Origin: Halomonas ventosae
GTDB lineage: Bacteria; Pseudomonadota; Gammaproteobacteria; Pseudomonadales; Halomonadaceae
NCBI RefSeq assembly: GCF_004363555.1
Contig: NZ_SNZJ01000003.1
Coordinates: 215,688-279,687, forward strand
Length of the DNA: 64,000 bases
Reading direction: 5' to 3'
Part shown: positions 31,952 through 40,031 of the stretch, one piece after another
How the letters are laid out: the number at the start of each line of letters is the position of its first letter
Position numbering within the stretch: position 1 is the first letter of the stretch
Translations under genes and position numbers: made by a program
The notes under the pieces: model-generated
The model's database searches: none
What the model was told of the DNA's origin: nothing
Seen by the model: only the letters and a program-made list of their open reading frames with translations

Positions 31952-34747
31952 ATGCCGCTTGCGCTGATCATCCTGCTGCCGCTGACCGGCGCCTGCCTGC
32001 CCGCCCTGATGCGGGGGCGATCCTCACGCCTGCTCGCCTCGGTCTCCGCCCTTCCCGCCATCTTCACCCTGCTGCTGCTGCTGAGCTGGCTGCCCCACGT
32101 CATGGGCGGCGGCGAGGCCGAGGTTCAGCGGCTCAGCTGGCTGCCATCGCTGGGCCTCGACGTGGCCTTCCGCCTCGACGGCCTGGGGCTGCTGTTCGCC
32201 CTGCTGATCACCGGGATCGGCTGCCTGATCCTGCTCTACGCGCGCTACTACTTCGAGGGCAAGGACACCTCGGCGCGCTTCTTCACCCTGGTCCTGCTGT
32301 TCATGGCGGCCATGCTGGGCATCGTGCTCTCCGAGAACCTGCTGTTCCTGCTCGTTTTCTGGGAACTGACCAGCCTGGTCTCCTTCCTGCTGATCGGCTA
32401 CCACACCCACGACCATGCGGCCCGACTCGGGGCCCGCATGTCGCTGGTGATCACCGGCGGCGGCGGGCTGGCGCTGCTCGGCGGCGTGGTGCTGCTGGGC
32501 CAGGCCGCCGGCAGCTATGAGCTCTCCACGGTGCTGGCGGCCGGCGACCGGATCCGCACCCACGAGCACTACGGTCTGATGCTCAACCTGATCCTGCTGG
32601 GCGCCTTCACCAAGTCGGCCCAGTTCCCCTTCCACCTCTGGCTGCCCCACGCCATGACGGCGCCCACGCCGGTCTCCGCTTACCTGCACAGCGCCACCAT
32701 GGTCAAGGCGGGCCTGTTCCTGGTGGCCCGGCTGCACCCAGCGCTGGGCGATACCTCGCTGTGGTTCCACCTGGTCACCCTGACCGGCATGATGACGCTG
32801 ATGCTCGGCGCCTTCGTGGCGATGTTCATGCACGACATGAAGGGGCTGCTGGCCTACTCCACGGTCTCCCACCTGGGACTGGTCATGCTGCTGCTGGGGC
32901 TGGGCACCCCCATGGCCGTGGCGGCGGCGCTCTTTCACCTGCTCTGCCATGCGCTGTTCAAGGCGCCGCTGTTCATGATGGCGGGCTATGTGGATCGCGC
33001 CACCGGCACCCGTGACATGCGCAAGATCAACGGCATGTGGCGCTTCATGCCGGCACTGATGGGGCTCTCGGCCATCTCCGCCGCCGCCATGGCCGGCCTG
33101 CCGCTGATGAGCGGCTACCTGAGCAAGAAGATGCTCTTCGGCGAGAGCCTGCAGGTCACGGCGCCCGACTGGGCGGTGGTGGTCATCCCCCTCTGGGTGA
33201 CCCTGGCCGGACTCTTTTCGGTGGCCTACTCGATCCGCATCTTCCACAACGTCTTCTTCAACGGCCGACCGATCGACCTGCCGATCTGGCCCCCTGCCTC
33301 GCCGCGAGCGGCGGCGCTGTCGCCCATCGCGCTGCTGGCCTTCGCCACCCTGCTGGTGGGGCTGGCCCCGGAGGCCTTCTACGCCGGCCTGATCCACCCC
33401 GCCTTCGCCGCGGCGCGCCAGGCCATGGTGACGCCCTTCGATTTCACCACCCTCGGGGGCCGGGTGCCGATGCTGATGAGCCTGTTCGCCCTGGCCGGCG
33501 GCGCGCTCTTCTACCACTGGCGCGACCCCCTCTTCCGCCTCCATGCCCGGCTGCCCGAGGTCGATGCCAAGGAGATCTTCGACTGGCTGATGCGCAGCGC
33601 CATCGCCCTCTCCCAGCGCCGCGTCTTCCAGCTCGAGAACGGCTCGCTGCAGCGCTACCTGACCTTCATCATGGCCACCGTGGTGGTCCTGGTGGGCCTG
33701 GAGCTCGGCGACGTGACCCGCTGGCACGGTGGCGCGGCGCTCGCCCCGATCGATCCGCTGACCCTGCTGGCAGCCGTGCTGCTCTGCCTGGCCGCCATCG
33801 GCGTGGTGGCCTTCCACCACTACCGCCTGCCGGCCCTGCTGCTGCTGGGCGTCACCGGGCTCTTCGTCACCGTCACCTTCGCCCGCTTCTCGGCCCCCGA
33901 CCTCGCCCTGACCCAGCTGATGGTGGAGGTGATGGCGGTGGTGATCATGATGCTGGCGCTCTCCTTCCTGCCGCAGACCTCGCCCAGGGGCTCGACCGGC
34001 TTCCGGATGGGGCGCGACCTGGCCATCGCCGTGCTGATGGGCGTCGGCGTGGCGGCCTTCAGCTTCGCCATCCTGACCCGCCCCCACCGGACGATCTCCG
34101 ACTTCTTCCTCGCCAACAGCGTGCCCGGGGGCGGCGGCACCAACGTGGTCAACGTGATCCTGGTCGACTTCCGCGGCTTCGACACCCTGGGCGAGATCAC
34201 CGTGCTCGGCATCGCCGCGCTGGCGGTATTCGCCTTCACCCGCGACCTGCACCTCAAGGAGCGGGTGGTCGAGACCAATCCCATGCACTGGGTCGCCGAG
34301 CCCCACCCGATCATGCTCAGCACCGTGGCCCGGCTGGTGCTGCCCATCGCCCTGCTGGTCTCGGCCTACATCTTCCTGCGCGGCCACAACCTCCCCGGCG
34401 GCGGCTTCATCGCCGGGCTGATCACCGCGGTGGCGCTGACGCTGCAGTACATGGCGGGCGGCCTGGTGTGGGCCCAGTCGCGCATGCTCACCGCCTTCCG
34501 GCCGCTGATCGGCGCCGGCGTGCTGATCGCAACCGCAACCGGCCTGGGCAGCTGGCTGTTCGGCTTCCCCTTCCTCACCTCGGCCCACGGCCACCTGCAC
34601 CTGCCGCTGGTCGGCGAGTTCGAGCTGGCCACCGCCATGCTCTTCGACCTCGGCGTCTATGCCACCGTGGTCGGCTCGACGCTGCTGATACTGGCCAACC
34701 TCGGCAAGCTGATGACCGTGGCCGGCCCCGGCAAGGAGATCGGCTGA
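31952..34747 (+). CDS. mrpA: Mrp/Pha cation:H+ antiporter subunit A (A-B fusion)
   Basis: A 931-residue membrane protein starting at MPLALIILLPL; GACAGGGAGA lies upstream. The N-terminal two thirds is a complex I NuoL-like antiporter module (AMTAPTPVSAYLHSATMVKAGLFLVARL and LLAYSTVSHLGLVMLLLGLGTP near residues 240-320). Then comes a DUF4040-type segment (FARFSAPDLALTQLMVEVMAVVIMMLAL), and the last 140 residues are an MnhB domain (SAYIFLRGHNLPGGGFIAGLITAVALTLQYMAGG). It therefore covers both MrpA and MrpB, as in the Pha-type group. The complex exchanges Na+ or K+ for H+ and supports salt and alkali tolerance. Confidence 0.95.
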   Translation: MPLALIILLPLTGACLPALMRGRSSRLLASVSALPAIFTLLLLLSWLPHVMGGGEAEVQRLSWLPSLGLDVAFRLDGLGLLFALLITGIGCLILLYARYYFEGKDTSARFFTLVLLFMAAMLGIVLSENLLFLLVFWELTSLVSFLLIGYHTHDHAARLGARMSLVITGGGGLALLGGVVLLGQAAGSYELSTVLAAGDRIRTHEHYGLMLNLILLGAFTKSAQFPFHLWLPHAMTAPTPVSAYLHSATMVKAGLFLVARLHPALGDTSLWFHLVTLTGMMTLMLGAFVAMFMHDMKGLLAYSTVSHLGLVMLLLGLGTPMAVAAALFHLLCHALFKAPLFMMAGYVDRATGTRDMRKINGMWRFMPALMGLSAISAAAMAGLPLMSGYLSKKMLFGESLQVTAPDWAVVVIPLWVTLAGLFSVAYSIRIFHNVFFNGRPIDLPIWPPASPRAAALSPIALLAFATLLVGLAPEAFYAGLIHPAFAAARQAMVTPFDFTTLGGRVPMLMSLFALAGGALFYHWRDPLFRLHARLPEVDAKEIFDWLMRSAIALSQRRVFQLENGSLQRYLTFIMATVVVLVGLELGDVTRWHGGAALAPIDPLTLLAAVLLCLAAIGVVAFHHYRLPALLLLGVTGLFVTVTFARFSAPDLALTQLMVEVMAVVIMMLALSFLPQTSPRGSTGFRMGRDLAIAVLMGVGVAAFSFAILTRPHRTISDFFLANSVPGGGGTNVVNVILVDFRGFDTLGEITVLGIAALAVFAFTRDLHLKERVVETNPMHWVAEPHPIMLSTVARLVLPIALLVSAYIFLRGHNLPGGGFIAGLITAVALTLQYMAGGLVWAQSRMLTAFRPLIGAGVLIATATGLGSWLFGFPFLTSAHGHLHLPLVGEFELATAMLFDLGVYATVVGSTLLILANLGKLMTVAGPGKEIG

Positions 34748-35085
34748 TGGAACTGCTCTACGCGATCATGCTCGGCGTGCTGACCAGCTGCGGCGTCTAC
34801 CTGCTGCTGCGCGCACGCACCTTCACGGTGATCCTCGGGCTGACGCTGCTCTCCCACGCCGTCAACCTCTACCTGTTCGCCTCGGGGCGCCTGGTCGCCG
34901 GCGCGCCGGCCATCGTCGGCCTCTCGGAGCGCTCCGCGGATCCGTTGCCCCAGGCGCTGGTGCTCACCGCCATCGTCATCGGCTTCGCCATGACCGCCTT
35001 CGTGGTGGTGCTGGCCCTCAAGGCCGCGGTGGAGCTGCGCAACGACCACGTGGATGGCGAGAACCCCGACGAGGATCGCGCATGA
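34747..35085 (+). CDS. mrpC: Mrp antiporter subunit C
   Basis: A 112-residue NuoK-like protein with three membrane helices. Features are GVLTSCGVYLLLRARTFTVILGLTLLSHAVNLYLF and DPLPQALVLTAIVIGFAMTAFVVVLALKA. Its ATG overlaps the mrpA stop by one base (TGATG) and its stop overlaps mrpD (ATGA), so it is fully embedded in the operon. Confidence 0.95.
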   Translation: MELLYAIMLGVLTSCGVYLLLRARTFTVILGLTLLSHAVNLYLFASGRLVAGAPAIVGLSERSADPLPQALVLTAIVIGFAMTAFVVVLALKAAVELRNDHVDGENPDEDRA

Positions 35086-36605
35086 ACCATGCCCTGATCC
35101 TGCCCATCCTGCTGCCGCTCCTCACCGGCGCCGGCCAGCTGCTGTTCTACCAGGCGCCCTTCCCCCTGCAGCGCCTGCTGGGCTTCGCCAGCACCGCCTG
35201 GCTGGTGCTGCTGGGAATCTGGTGCCTGCTGGTCGCCGGCGGCGGCGAGCACCTCATCTACCATGCCGGCGACTGGCCCGCCCCCTTCGGCATCGTGCTG
35301 GTGCTCGACCGCCTCTCCGCCGTGATGCTGGCACTGACCGCCGTGCTGGGCCTGTGCTGCCTGATCTACGCCAGCGGCGGCACCGACCAGCGTGGCGCCC
35401 ACTTCCACGCCCTCTTCCAGTTCCAGCTGGCCGGCCTCAACGGCGCCTTCCTGACCGGCGACCTCTTCAACCTCTTCGTGTTCTTCGAGATCCTGCTGAT
35501 CGCCTCCTACGCCCTGCTGCTGCACGGCGGCGGCCGCGCCCGCAGCCGCGCCGGGCTGCACTACGTGATCATCAACCTGGCGGGCTCGGCGCTGTTCCTG
35601 ATCGCACTCGGCACCCTCTATGGCCTCACCGGCACCCTCAACATGGCCGACCTGGCGCTGCGCGTGGCCGAGGCGCCGCCGGAGGATGCCCCCCTGCTCG
35701 CCGCCGCCAGCCTGATCCTGCTGGTGGTGTTCGGCATCAAGGCGGCGATCCTGCCACTGCTGTTCTGGCTGCCGCGGGCCTACTCGGCCGCCAGCGCCCC
35801 GGTGGCCGCGCTCTTCGCCATCATGACCAAGGTCGGGGTCTACGCCATCCTGCGGGTCTTCCTGCTGGTCTTCGCGCTGGGCGAGTCCCCGGTCGCCGCG
35901 ACCGCCTGGGGCTGGCTGTGGCCGCTGGCGCTGCTGACCCTGGCGCTGGGCGGCGTTGGCGTGCTGGGCTCGGACAGCCTGCGCACCCTGACCGCCTACC
36001 TGGTGATCCTCTCGGTGGGCACCCTGCTGGCGACCATCAGCCTGGTGACCCCGGCCGCCCTGGGCGCCGCGCTCTTCTACCTGATCCACAGCACCGGCAT
36101 GGCCGCCGTGTTCTTCCTGCTCGCCGACCTGCTGGGCCAGCAGCGCGAGGAGGGCTACGACCGCTTCTCGGCGACCGGCCCCATCGGGCATCGCTGGGTG
36201 CTGGGCACGCTGTTCTTCATCGCCGGCATCGCCATGGCGGGGCTGCCCCCCTTCAGCGGCTTCGTCAGCAAGGCGTGGATCCTCCAGGCCAGCGCCAGCC
36301 AGCCCCAGGGGCTGTGGCTGTGGGGGATACTGCTGGCCTCGGCCCTGCTGGTGGTCATCGCCATCAGCCGCACCGGCAGCAGCTGGTTCTGGCGCCCGGG
36401 CGAGATGGCCAGGCCGTATCCGCTGCGCCCCGGGCTGCTCACCCTGGTGGCCACCATGGTCGGCCTCAACGGTGCCCTGGCGGCGTTCGGCGAACCGGTA
36501 ATGGGCTACCTCGAGCTGACCGCCGCGCAGCTGCTCGACCCGCACGCCTATATCGACGCCGTGCTGCCGGACGCCCGCGCCGCCGGCCAGGAGGTCTCGC
36601 CATGA
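35082..36605 (+). CDS. mrpD: Mrp antiporter subunit D
   Basis: A 507-residue NuoN/NuoM-like antiporter module with about 14 helices. GDLFNLFVFFEILLIASYALLLHGGG carries the key helix-5 Glu of this family, and GIKAAILPLLFWLPRAYSAASAPVAALFAIMTKVGVYAILRV carries the conserved lysines. It is the second ion-conducting subunit next to MrpA. ATGA overlaps join it to mrpC and mrpE. Confidence 0.95.
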   Translation: MNHALILPILLPLLTGAGQLLFYQAPFPLQRLLGFASTAWLVLLGIWCLLVAGGGEHLIYHAGDWPAPFGIVLVLDRLSAVMLALTAVLGLCCLIYASGGTDQRGAHFHALFQFQLAGLNGAFLTGDLFNLFVFFEILLIASYALLLHGGGRARSRAGLHYVIINLAGSALFLIALGTLYGLTGTLNMADLALRVAEAPPEDAPLLAAASLILLVVFGIKAAILPLLFWLPRAYSAASAPVAALFAIMTKVGVYAILRVFLLVFALGESPVAATAWGWLWPLALLTLALGGVGVLGSDSLRTLTAYLVILSVGTLLATISLVTPAALGAALFYLIHSTGMAAVFFLLADLLGQQREEGYDRFSATGPIGHRWVLGTLFFIAGIAMAGLPPFSGFVSKAWILQASASQPQGLWLWGILLASALLVVIAISRTGSSWFWRPGEMARPYPLRPGLLTLVATMVGLNGALAAFGEPVMGYLELTAAQLLDPHAYIDAVLPDARAAGQEVSP

Positions 36606-37108
36606 CGCCCGCGTTCCGTTCCCGGCAGTTCTGGCTGCCGCGCCCGCTGTTCTCGCTGTTCCTGGCGCTGCTGTGGCTGCTGATGGTCAACGAGGTCAGC
36701 GTGGCCCATGCCCTGCTGGGGCTGGCCCTGGGCGTGGCCATTCCCTTCGTGACCCACGGCTTCTGGCCCGAGGAGGCGAAGATCCGGCGTCCCCTGCCGC
36801 TGCTGAGCTACCTGCTGGTGCTGCTGGTGGACATCCTGCGCTCCAACCTGGTGGTGGCCCTGCGCATCCTGCGCCCCGCCCGCCACCTGCGGCCGGGCTT
36901 CTTCACCTACCCGCTCGCCCTGGAAGACGACTTCGCCATCACCATCCTGGCCAGCACCATCTCGCTGACGCCGGGCACCGTGTCGATCCACTACGACGCC
37001 GAGGCCAACACCCTGCTGGTGCACGCCCTGCACCTGGAGGACGAGGCCGAGGCCATCGCCGACATACGCGAACGCTACGAGAAGCCGCTCGAGGAGATCT
37101 TCCGATGA
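36602..37108 (+). CDS. mrpE: Mrp antiporter subunit E
   Basis: A 168-residue protein with two or three N-terminal membrane segments and a soluble C-terminal part. The MnhE core is NLVVALRILRPARHLRPGFFTYPLALEDDFAITILASTISLTPGTVSI, followed by LLVHALHLEDEAEAIADIRERYEKPLEEIF. It is needed for complex assembly. It overlaps mrpD and mrpF by 4 bp each. Confidence 0.94.
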   Translation: MTPAFRSRQFWLPRPLFSLFLALLWLLMVNEVSVAHALLGLALGVAIPFVTHGFWPEEAKIRRPLPLLSYLLVLLVDILRSNLVVALRILRPARHLRPGFFTYPLALEDDFAITILASTISLTPGTVSIHYDAEANTLLVHALHLEDEAEAIADIRERYEKPLEEIFR

Positions 37109-37374
37109 TCGCTTTCGTGATACCGGTCGCCATGGCGCTCTTCGCCGTCGCCGCCCTGCTCAACCTCTACCGGCTGGCCGTGGGCCCCGATATCGTCGAC
37201 CGCATCCTGGCGCTGGATACCCTGATGATCAACAGCATCGCGCTGATCGTGCTGGCCGACATGCGGATGGGGCTCGGCGTGCTGTTCGAGCTGGCCCTGC
37301 TGATCGCGCTGATGGGCTTCGTCGGCACCGTGGCCATGAGCAAGTACCTGCTGAGGGGGGACGTCATCGAATGA
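37105..37374 (+). CDS. mrpF: Mrp antiporter subunit F
   Basis: An 89-residue protein with three membrane helices. The family signature is LLNLYRLAVGPDIVDRILALDTLMINSIALIVLADMRMG, typical of MnhF/PhaF. It overlaps mrpE and mrpG by ATGA. Confidence 0.94.
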   Translation: MIAFVIPVAMALFAVAALLNLYRLAVGPDIVDRILALDTLMINSIALIVLADMRMGLGVLFELALLIALMGFVGTVAMSKYLLRGDVIE

Positions 37375-37715
37375 CCAGCATCGACATGCCGTGGCCCCTG
37401 CAGCTCGTCGTCGCCGCCTTCCTGCTGTTCGGCGCCCTGGTGGCGCTGATCGGCTCCTGGGGGCTGGCCAAGCTGCCCGACTTCTACACCCGCCTGCATG
37501 GCCCCACCAAGGCCAGCACCCTGGGGGTCGGCTGTACGCTGATCGGCTCGCTACTCTACTTCAGCCACCAGCAGGACGGCGTCTCGGTGCAGGAGGCGCT
37601 GGTGACGATCTTCCTCTTCGCCACCGCCCCGGTCAGCGCCCACATGATGGGCAAGGCCGCCCTGCGCCGGCGCCTGCCGGGCGTGCCGGGCACCCGCAAC
37701 CTGCCCGACCGGTAG
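37371..37715 (+). CDS. mrpG: Mrp antiporter subunit G
   Basis: A 114-residue protein with three hydrophobic segments. The MnhG core is FLLFGALVALIGSWGLAKLPDFYTRLHGPTKASTLGVGCTLIGSLL, with FATAPVSAHMMGKAALRR in the last third. It is the final mrp gene. The stop codon lies only 7 bp from the stop of the convergent gene, so no room remains for a separate terminator. Confidence 0.94.
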   Translation: MTSIDMPWPLQLVVAAFLLFGALVALIGSWGLAKLPDFYTRLHGPTKASTLGVGCTLIGSLLYFSHQQDGVSVQEALVTIFLFATAPVSAHMMGKAALRRRLPGVPGTRNLPDR

Positions 37716-37722
37716 CCCCTCG

Positions 37723-38349
37723 TTACGGCTCGGCCACCGGCTGGGCCGAGGGCATCTCCCGCCGCTCGTCGCTGCCGGCGATGGGGCGCCCCACAGTGAG
37801 CGCCTCGCGCAGCTCGGGCGCCATCTCCCGGTAGGCGACATCGGCCTGGGCACCGAGGCCGTCCAGCACCTTGGTGAAGAAGGCCCGCGCGGCGGCCACG
37901 GCCACGATGTCGAAGATCTCGTCATCGACGAACCCGTGTGCCCGCAGGCGGTCGATGTCGGCCTGGGTCACGCCGGCGGCGTCATCGGCCACCTTCGCGG
38001 CCAGGGCCATCATCTCCCGCTCGGCCGCGTCGAGCGTGTCCCGGCCCTCGAGGAGCGCCTGCAGCTGCGGCGTGCCCACCAGCCCCGCCAGCGCCTGGCC
38101 GTGGGCCAGCGCGCAGTAGGAGTTGCCCAGCGCCCGGGCCGCGGCCAGGGTCACGAGCTCGAAGCGGCGCGGGTCGACGTGACGCCGGATGCTCGCCAGC
38201 AGGGCCGCCCAGTTCGCCATCACCTCGGGGCGATGGCAGAACACCCGGGCATAGTTGGGCAGGTAGCCGAAGTGGGCCTGCTGCCGCCGATACATCGCCT
38301 GCACCTCGCCCGAGGCCTGCTCGAGTGCAATCGTGTCGATGAAGCTCAT
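37723..38349 (-). CDS. AhpD/carboxymuconolactone decarboxylase-like protein
   Basis: A 208-residue all-helical protein starting at MSFIDTIALEQA with GGGAGG upstream. The CMD/AhpD core is VTLAAARALGNSYCALAHGQAL. The usual AhpD CxxC is incomplete: the first Cys position is Asn and only the second Cys and the following His remain, so classical disulphide peroxidase chemistry is unlikely. A duplicated helical motif follows at AHGFVDDEIFDIVAVAAARAFFTKVLDGLGAQAD. It starts 17 bp after the cysteine synthase-glutaredoxin fusion gene, hinting at a thiol or peroxide role. Confidence 0.85.
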   Translation of the reverse strand: MSFIDTIALEQASGEVQAMYRRQQAHFGYLPNYARVFCHRPEVMANWAALLASIRRHVDPRRFELVTLAAARALGNSYCALAHGQALAGLVGTPQLQALLEGRDTLDAAEREMMALAAKVADDAAGVTQADIDRLRAHGFVDDEIFDIVAVAAARAFFTKVLDGLGAQADVAYREMAPELREALTVGRPIAGSDERREMPSAQPVAEP

Positions 38350-38366
38350 CTCGTCGTGCCTCCCGG

Positions 38367-39866
38367 TCATGCCGCGCTGGTGCGGGGGTGCAGCCACCGC
38401 GGCAGCAGCTCATAGGGGTCGAGCTCCACATCGCGGCGATAGGCGATGCCGCGCGCCTCCATCAGCCGGCCCAGCGAGCCGTCCCGCCAGGCATCGAAGA
38501 GCTCGGTGCAGCCGCCGATCGCCTCGCCGCCGACGAAGATCCGCGGGATGGTGGTGGCCCCGGTGCGCTCGGCCAGTACCGCGCGGATCCTGCCGCCCAG
38601 GTCCTCTGCCTGGTAGGCCACCGCGTCGAGGTCGACGCTGCGGTAGTCGATCCCCAGGCGCGCGAAGAGCTTGCGCACCGACCAGCAGAACTCGCACCAC
38701 TCCAGGGCGAACATCACCACCGGCTCGGTGGCCACGGTCTCGTCGACGAAGCGTTCGGCCTCGGGGTCCAGCGCCACCGGCGCCGCGGGCGTCGCCTCCG
38801 CCGGGCGGGGTGGCGCCGCGGGGGCATCGAAGCGGTAGCCCGGCGTGGAGCGCGACAGGGCAAGCTCCTCGTCGCTCATCGCCTCGCCGATGCCGTCGAA
38901 CAACGGGGTGGAGAGGTAGCGCTCGCCGGTGTCCGGCAGCATGCAGACGATGTTGCTGCCGGGCGGTGAACGGCGTGCCACGTCCAGCGCGGCGGCCAGG
39001 GTGGCCCCGCTGGAGATGCCGACGAAGATGCCCTCGCGGCGGGCCAGTTCGCGGGACAGCCGCAGCGCCTCGTCGCCCGCCACCGGCACCACCTCGTCGA
39101 CATGCTGCGCCGCCAGAGCGTCCTCGGTGAGCCGCGAGATGAAATCCGGGCTCCAGCCCTGCATCAGGTGGGGACGGAAGCGCGGATGGCTGGCCGAGGG
39201 GCCACCGCGGGCATCCCGCGGCTGCGCGATGCCGCTGCCCAGCAGGGCGGCGTTGTCGGGCTCGGCGACGACCACGCGAGTCGCCGGATCCGCGTGCTTG
39301 AGCACCCTGGCCACCCCCTTGAGGGTGCCCCCCGTGCCGAAGCCGGTCACCCAGGCGTGCAGGGAGTCCCCGCGGAAGTCGTCGAGGATCTCCCGGGCCG
39401 TGGTCCGCGAGTGCACCTCGGCGTTGGCCTCGTTCTCGAACTGCCGGCAGAGGAAATAGCCATGGCGCTCGGCCAGCTCCACCGCCTTGTTGAGCATGCC
39501 GGTGCCCTTCTCGGCCGCCGGGGTAAGCACCACCCTGGCCCCCAGGAAGCGCAGCAGCTTGCGCCGCTCCACGCTGAAGCTCTCCGCCATGGTCACCACC
39601 AGCGGATAGCCCTTGCGCGCGCAGACCATGGCAAGCCCGATGCCGGTGTTGCCGCTGGTCGCCTCGATCACCGTCTGGCCGGGGCGCAGCGCGCCGTCAC
39701 GCTCCGCCTGCTCGATGACGGCCAGGGCCATGCGGTCCTTGACGGAGCCCATGGGATTGAACGCCTCGAGCTTCACGTAGAGGTTCACCCCGTCGGGGGC
39801 GAGACGGTCGAGCCGCACCAGCGGCGTGCGGCCGATGGTGTCCAGGATACTGTCGTAGCGAGCCAT
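38367..39866 (-). CDS. Cysteine synthase-glutaredoxin fusion
   Basis: A 499-residue two-domain protein starting at MARYDSILDTIGRTPLVRL. The N-terminal part (about residues 1-320) is a CysK/CysM-type PLP enzyme: Lys43 in NPMGSVKDRM, TSGNTG at 70-75, CRQFENEANAEVH, and GFGTGGTLKGVARVLK. A Pro/Ala-rich linker follows. The last 130 residues are a glutaredoxin with active site Cys391-Glu-Phe-Cys394 and the cis-Pro/GSH motif TTIPRIFVGGEAIGGCTELF. Fusion of sulphide incorporation to a dithiol reductase suggests use of a thiolated co-substrate, perhaps thiosulphate giving S-sulphocysteine as in CysM/NrdH schemes. Confidence 0.93.
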   Translation of the reverse strand: MARYDSILDTIGRTPLVRLDRLAPDGVNLYVKLEAFNPMGSVKDRMALAVIEQAERDGALRPGQTVIEATSGNTGIGLAMVCARKGYPLVVTMAESFSVERRKLLRFLGARVVLTPAAEKGTGMLNKAVELAERHGYFLCRQFENEANAEVHSRTTAREILDDFRGDSLHAWVTGFGTGGTLKGVARVLKHADPATRVVVAEPDNAALLGSGIAQPRDARGGPSASHPRFRPHLMQGWSPDFISRLTEDALAAQHVDEVVPVAGDEALRLSRELARREGIFVGISSGATLAAALDVARRSPPGSNIVCMLPDTGERYLSTPLFDGIGEAMSDEELALSRSTPGYRFDAPAAPPRPAEATPAAPVALDPEAERFVDETVATEPVVMFALEWCEFCWSVRKLFARLGIDYRSVDLDAVAYQAEDLGGRIRAVLAERTGATTIPRIFVGGEAIGGCTELFDAWRDGSLGRLMEARGIAYRRDVELDPYELLPRWLHPRTSAA

Positions 39867-40031
39867 GTCGCTCCTCCTCGGTGGGGATCTGTGCCTTGCA
39901 GGGTCAGCCTGTGCCGGCGTCGAGGGAGCGGGCGTGGTAGCCAGCGTGGTATTTTCCGGTCGCGCCCCACGGGCGCAGCCGCCAGGCGCGCTATACTCAA
40001 GAGTGGTCTCTCTCCTGGGAGGGGGCAGGCG
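39867..40031 (+). promoter_or_regulatory. Divergent promoter region, CysK-Grx / BTAD regulator
   Basis: The spacer holds a good -10 box TATACT at 39992-39997, 35 bp before the regulator start, without a recognisable -35 at 17 bp; an activator may therefore be needed. A GGGAGGGGGC ribosome site precedes the regulator ATG at 40032. Confidence 0.4.

Noticed and set aside
31952..34747. Very long opposite-strand frame across mrpA
   Set aside because: High GC yields long spurious frames; the antisense product is a His/Gln/Gly-rich nonsense composition while the plus frame has clear MrpA and MnhB motifs.
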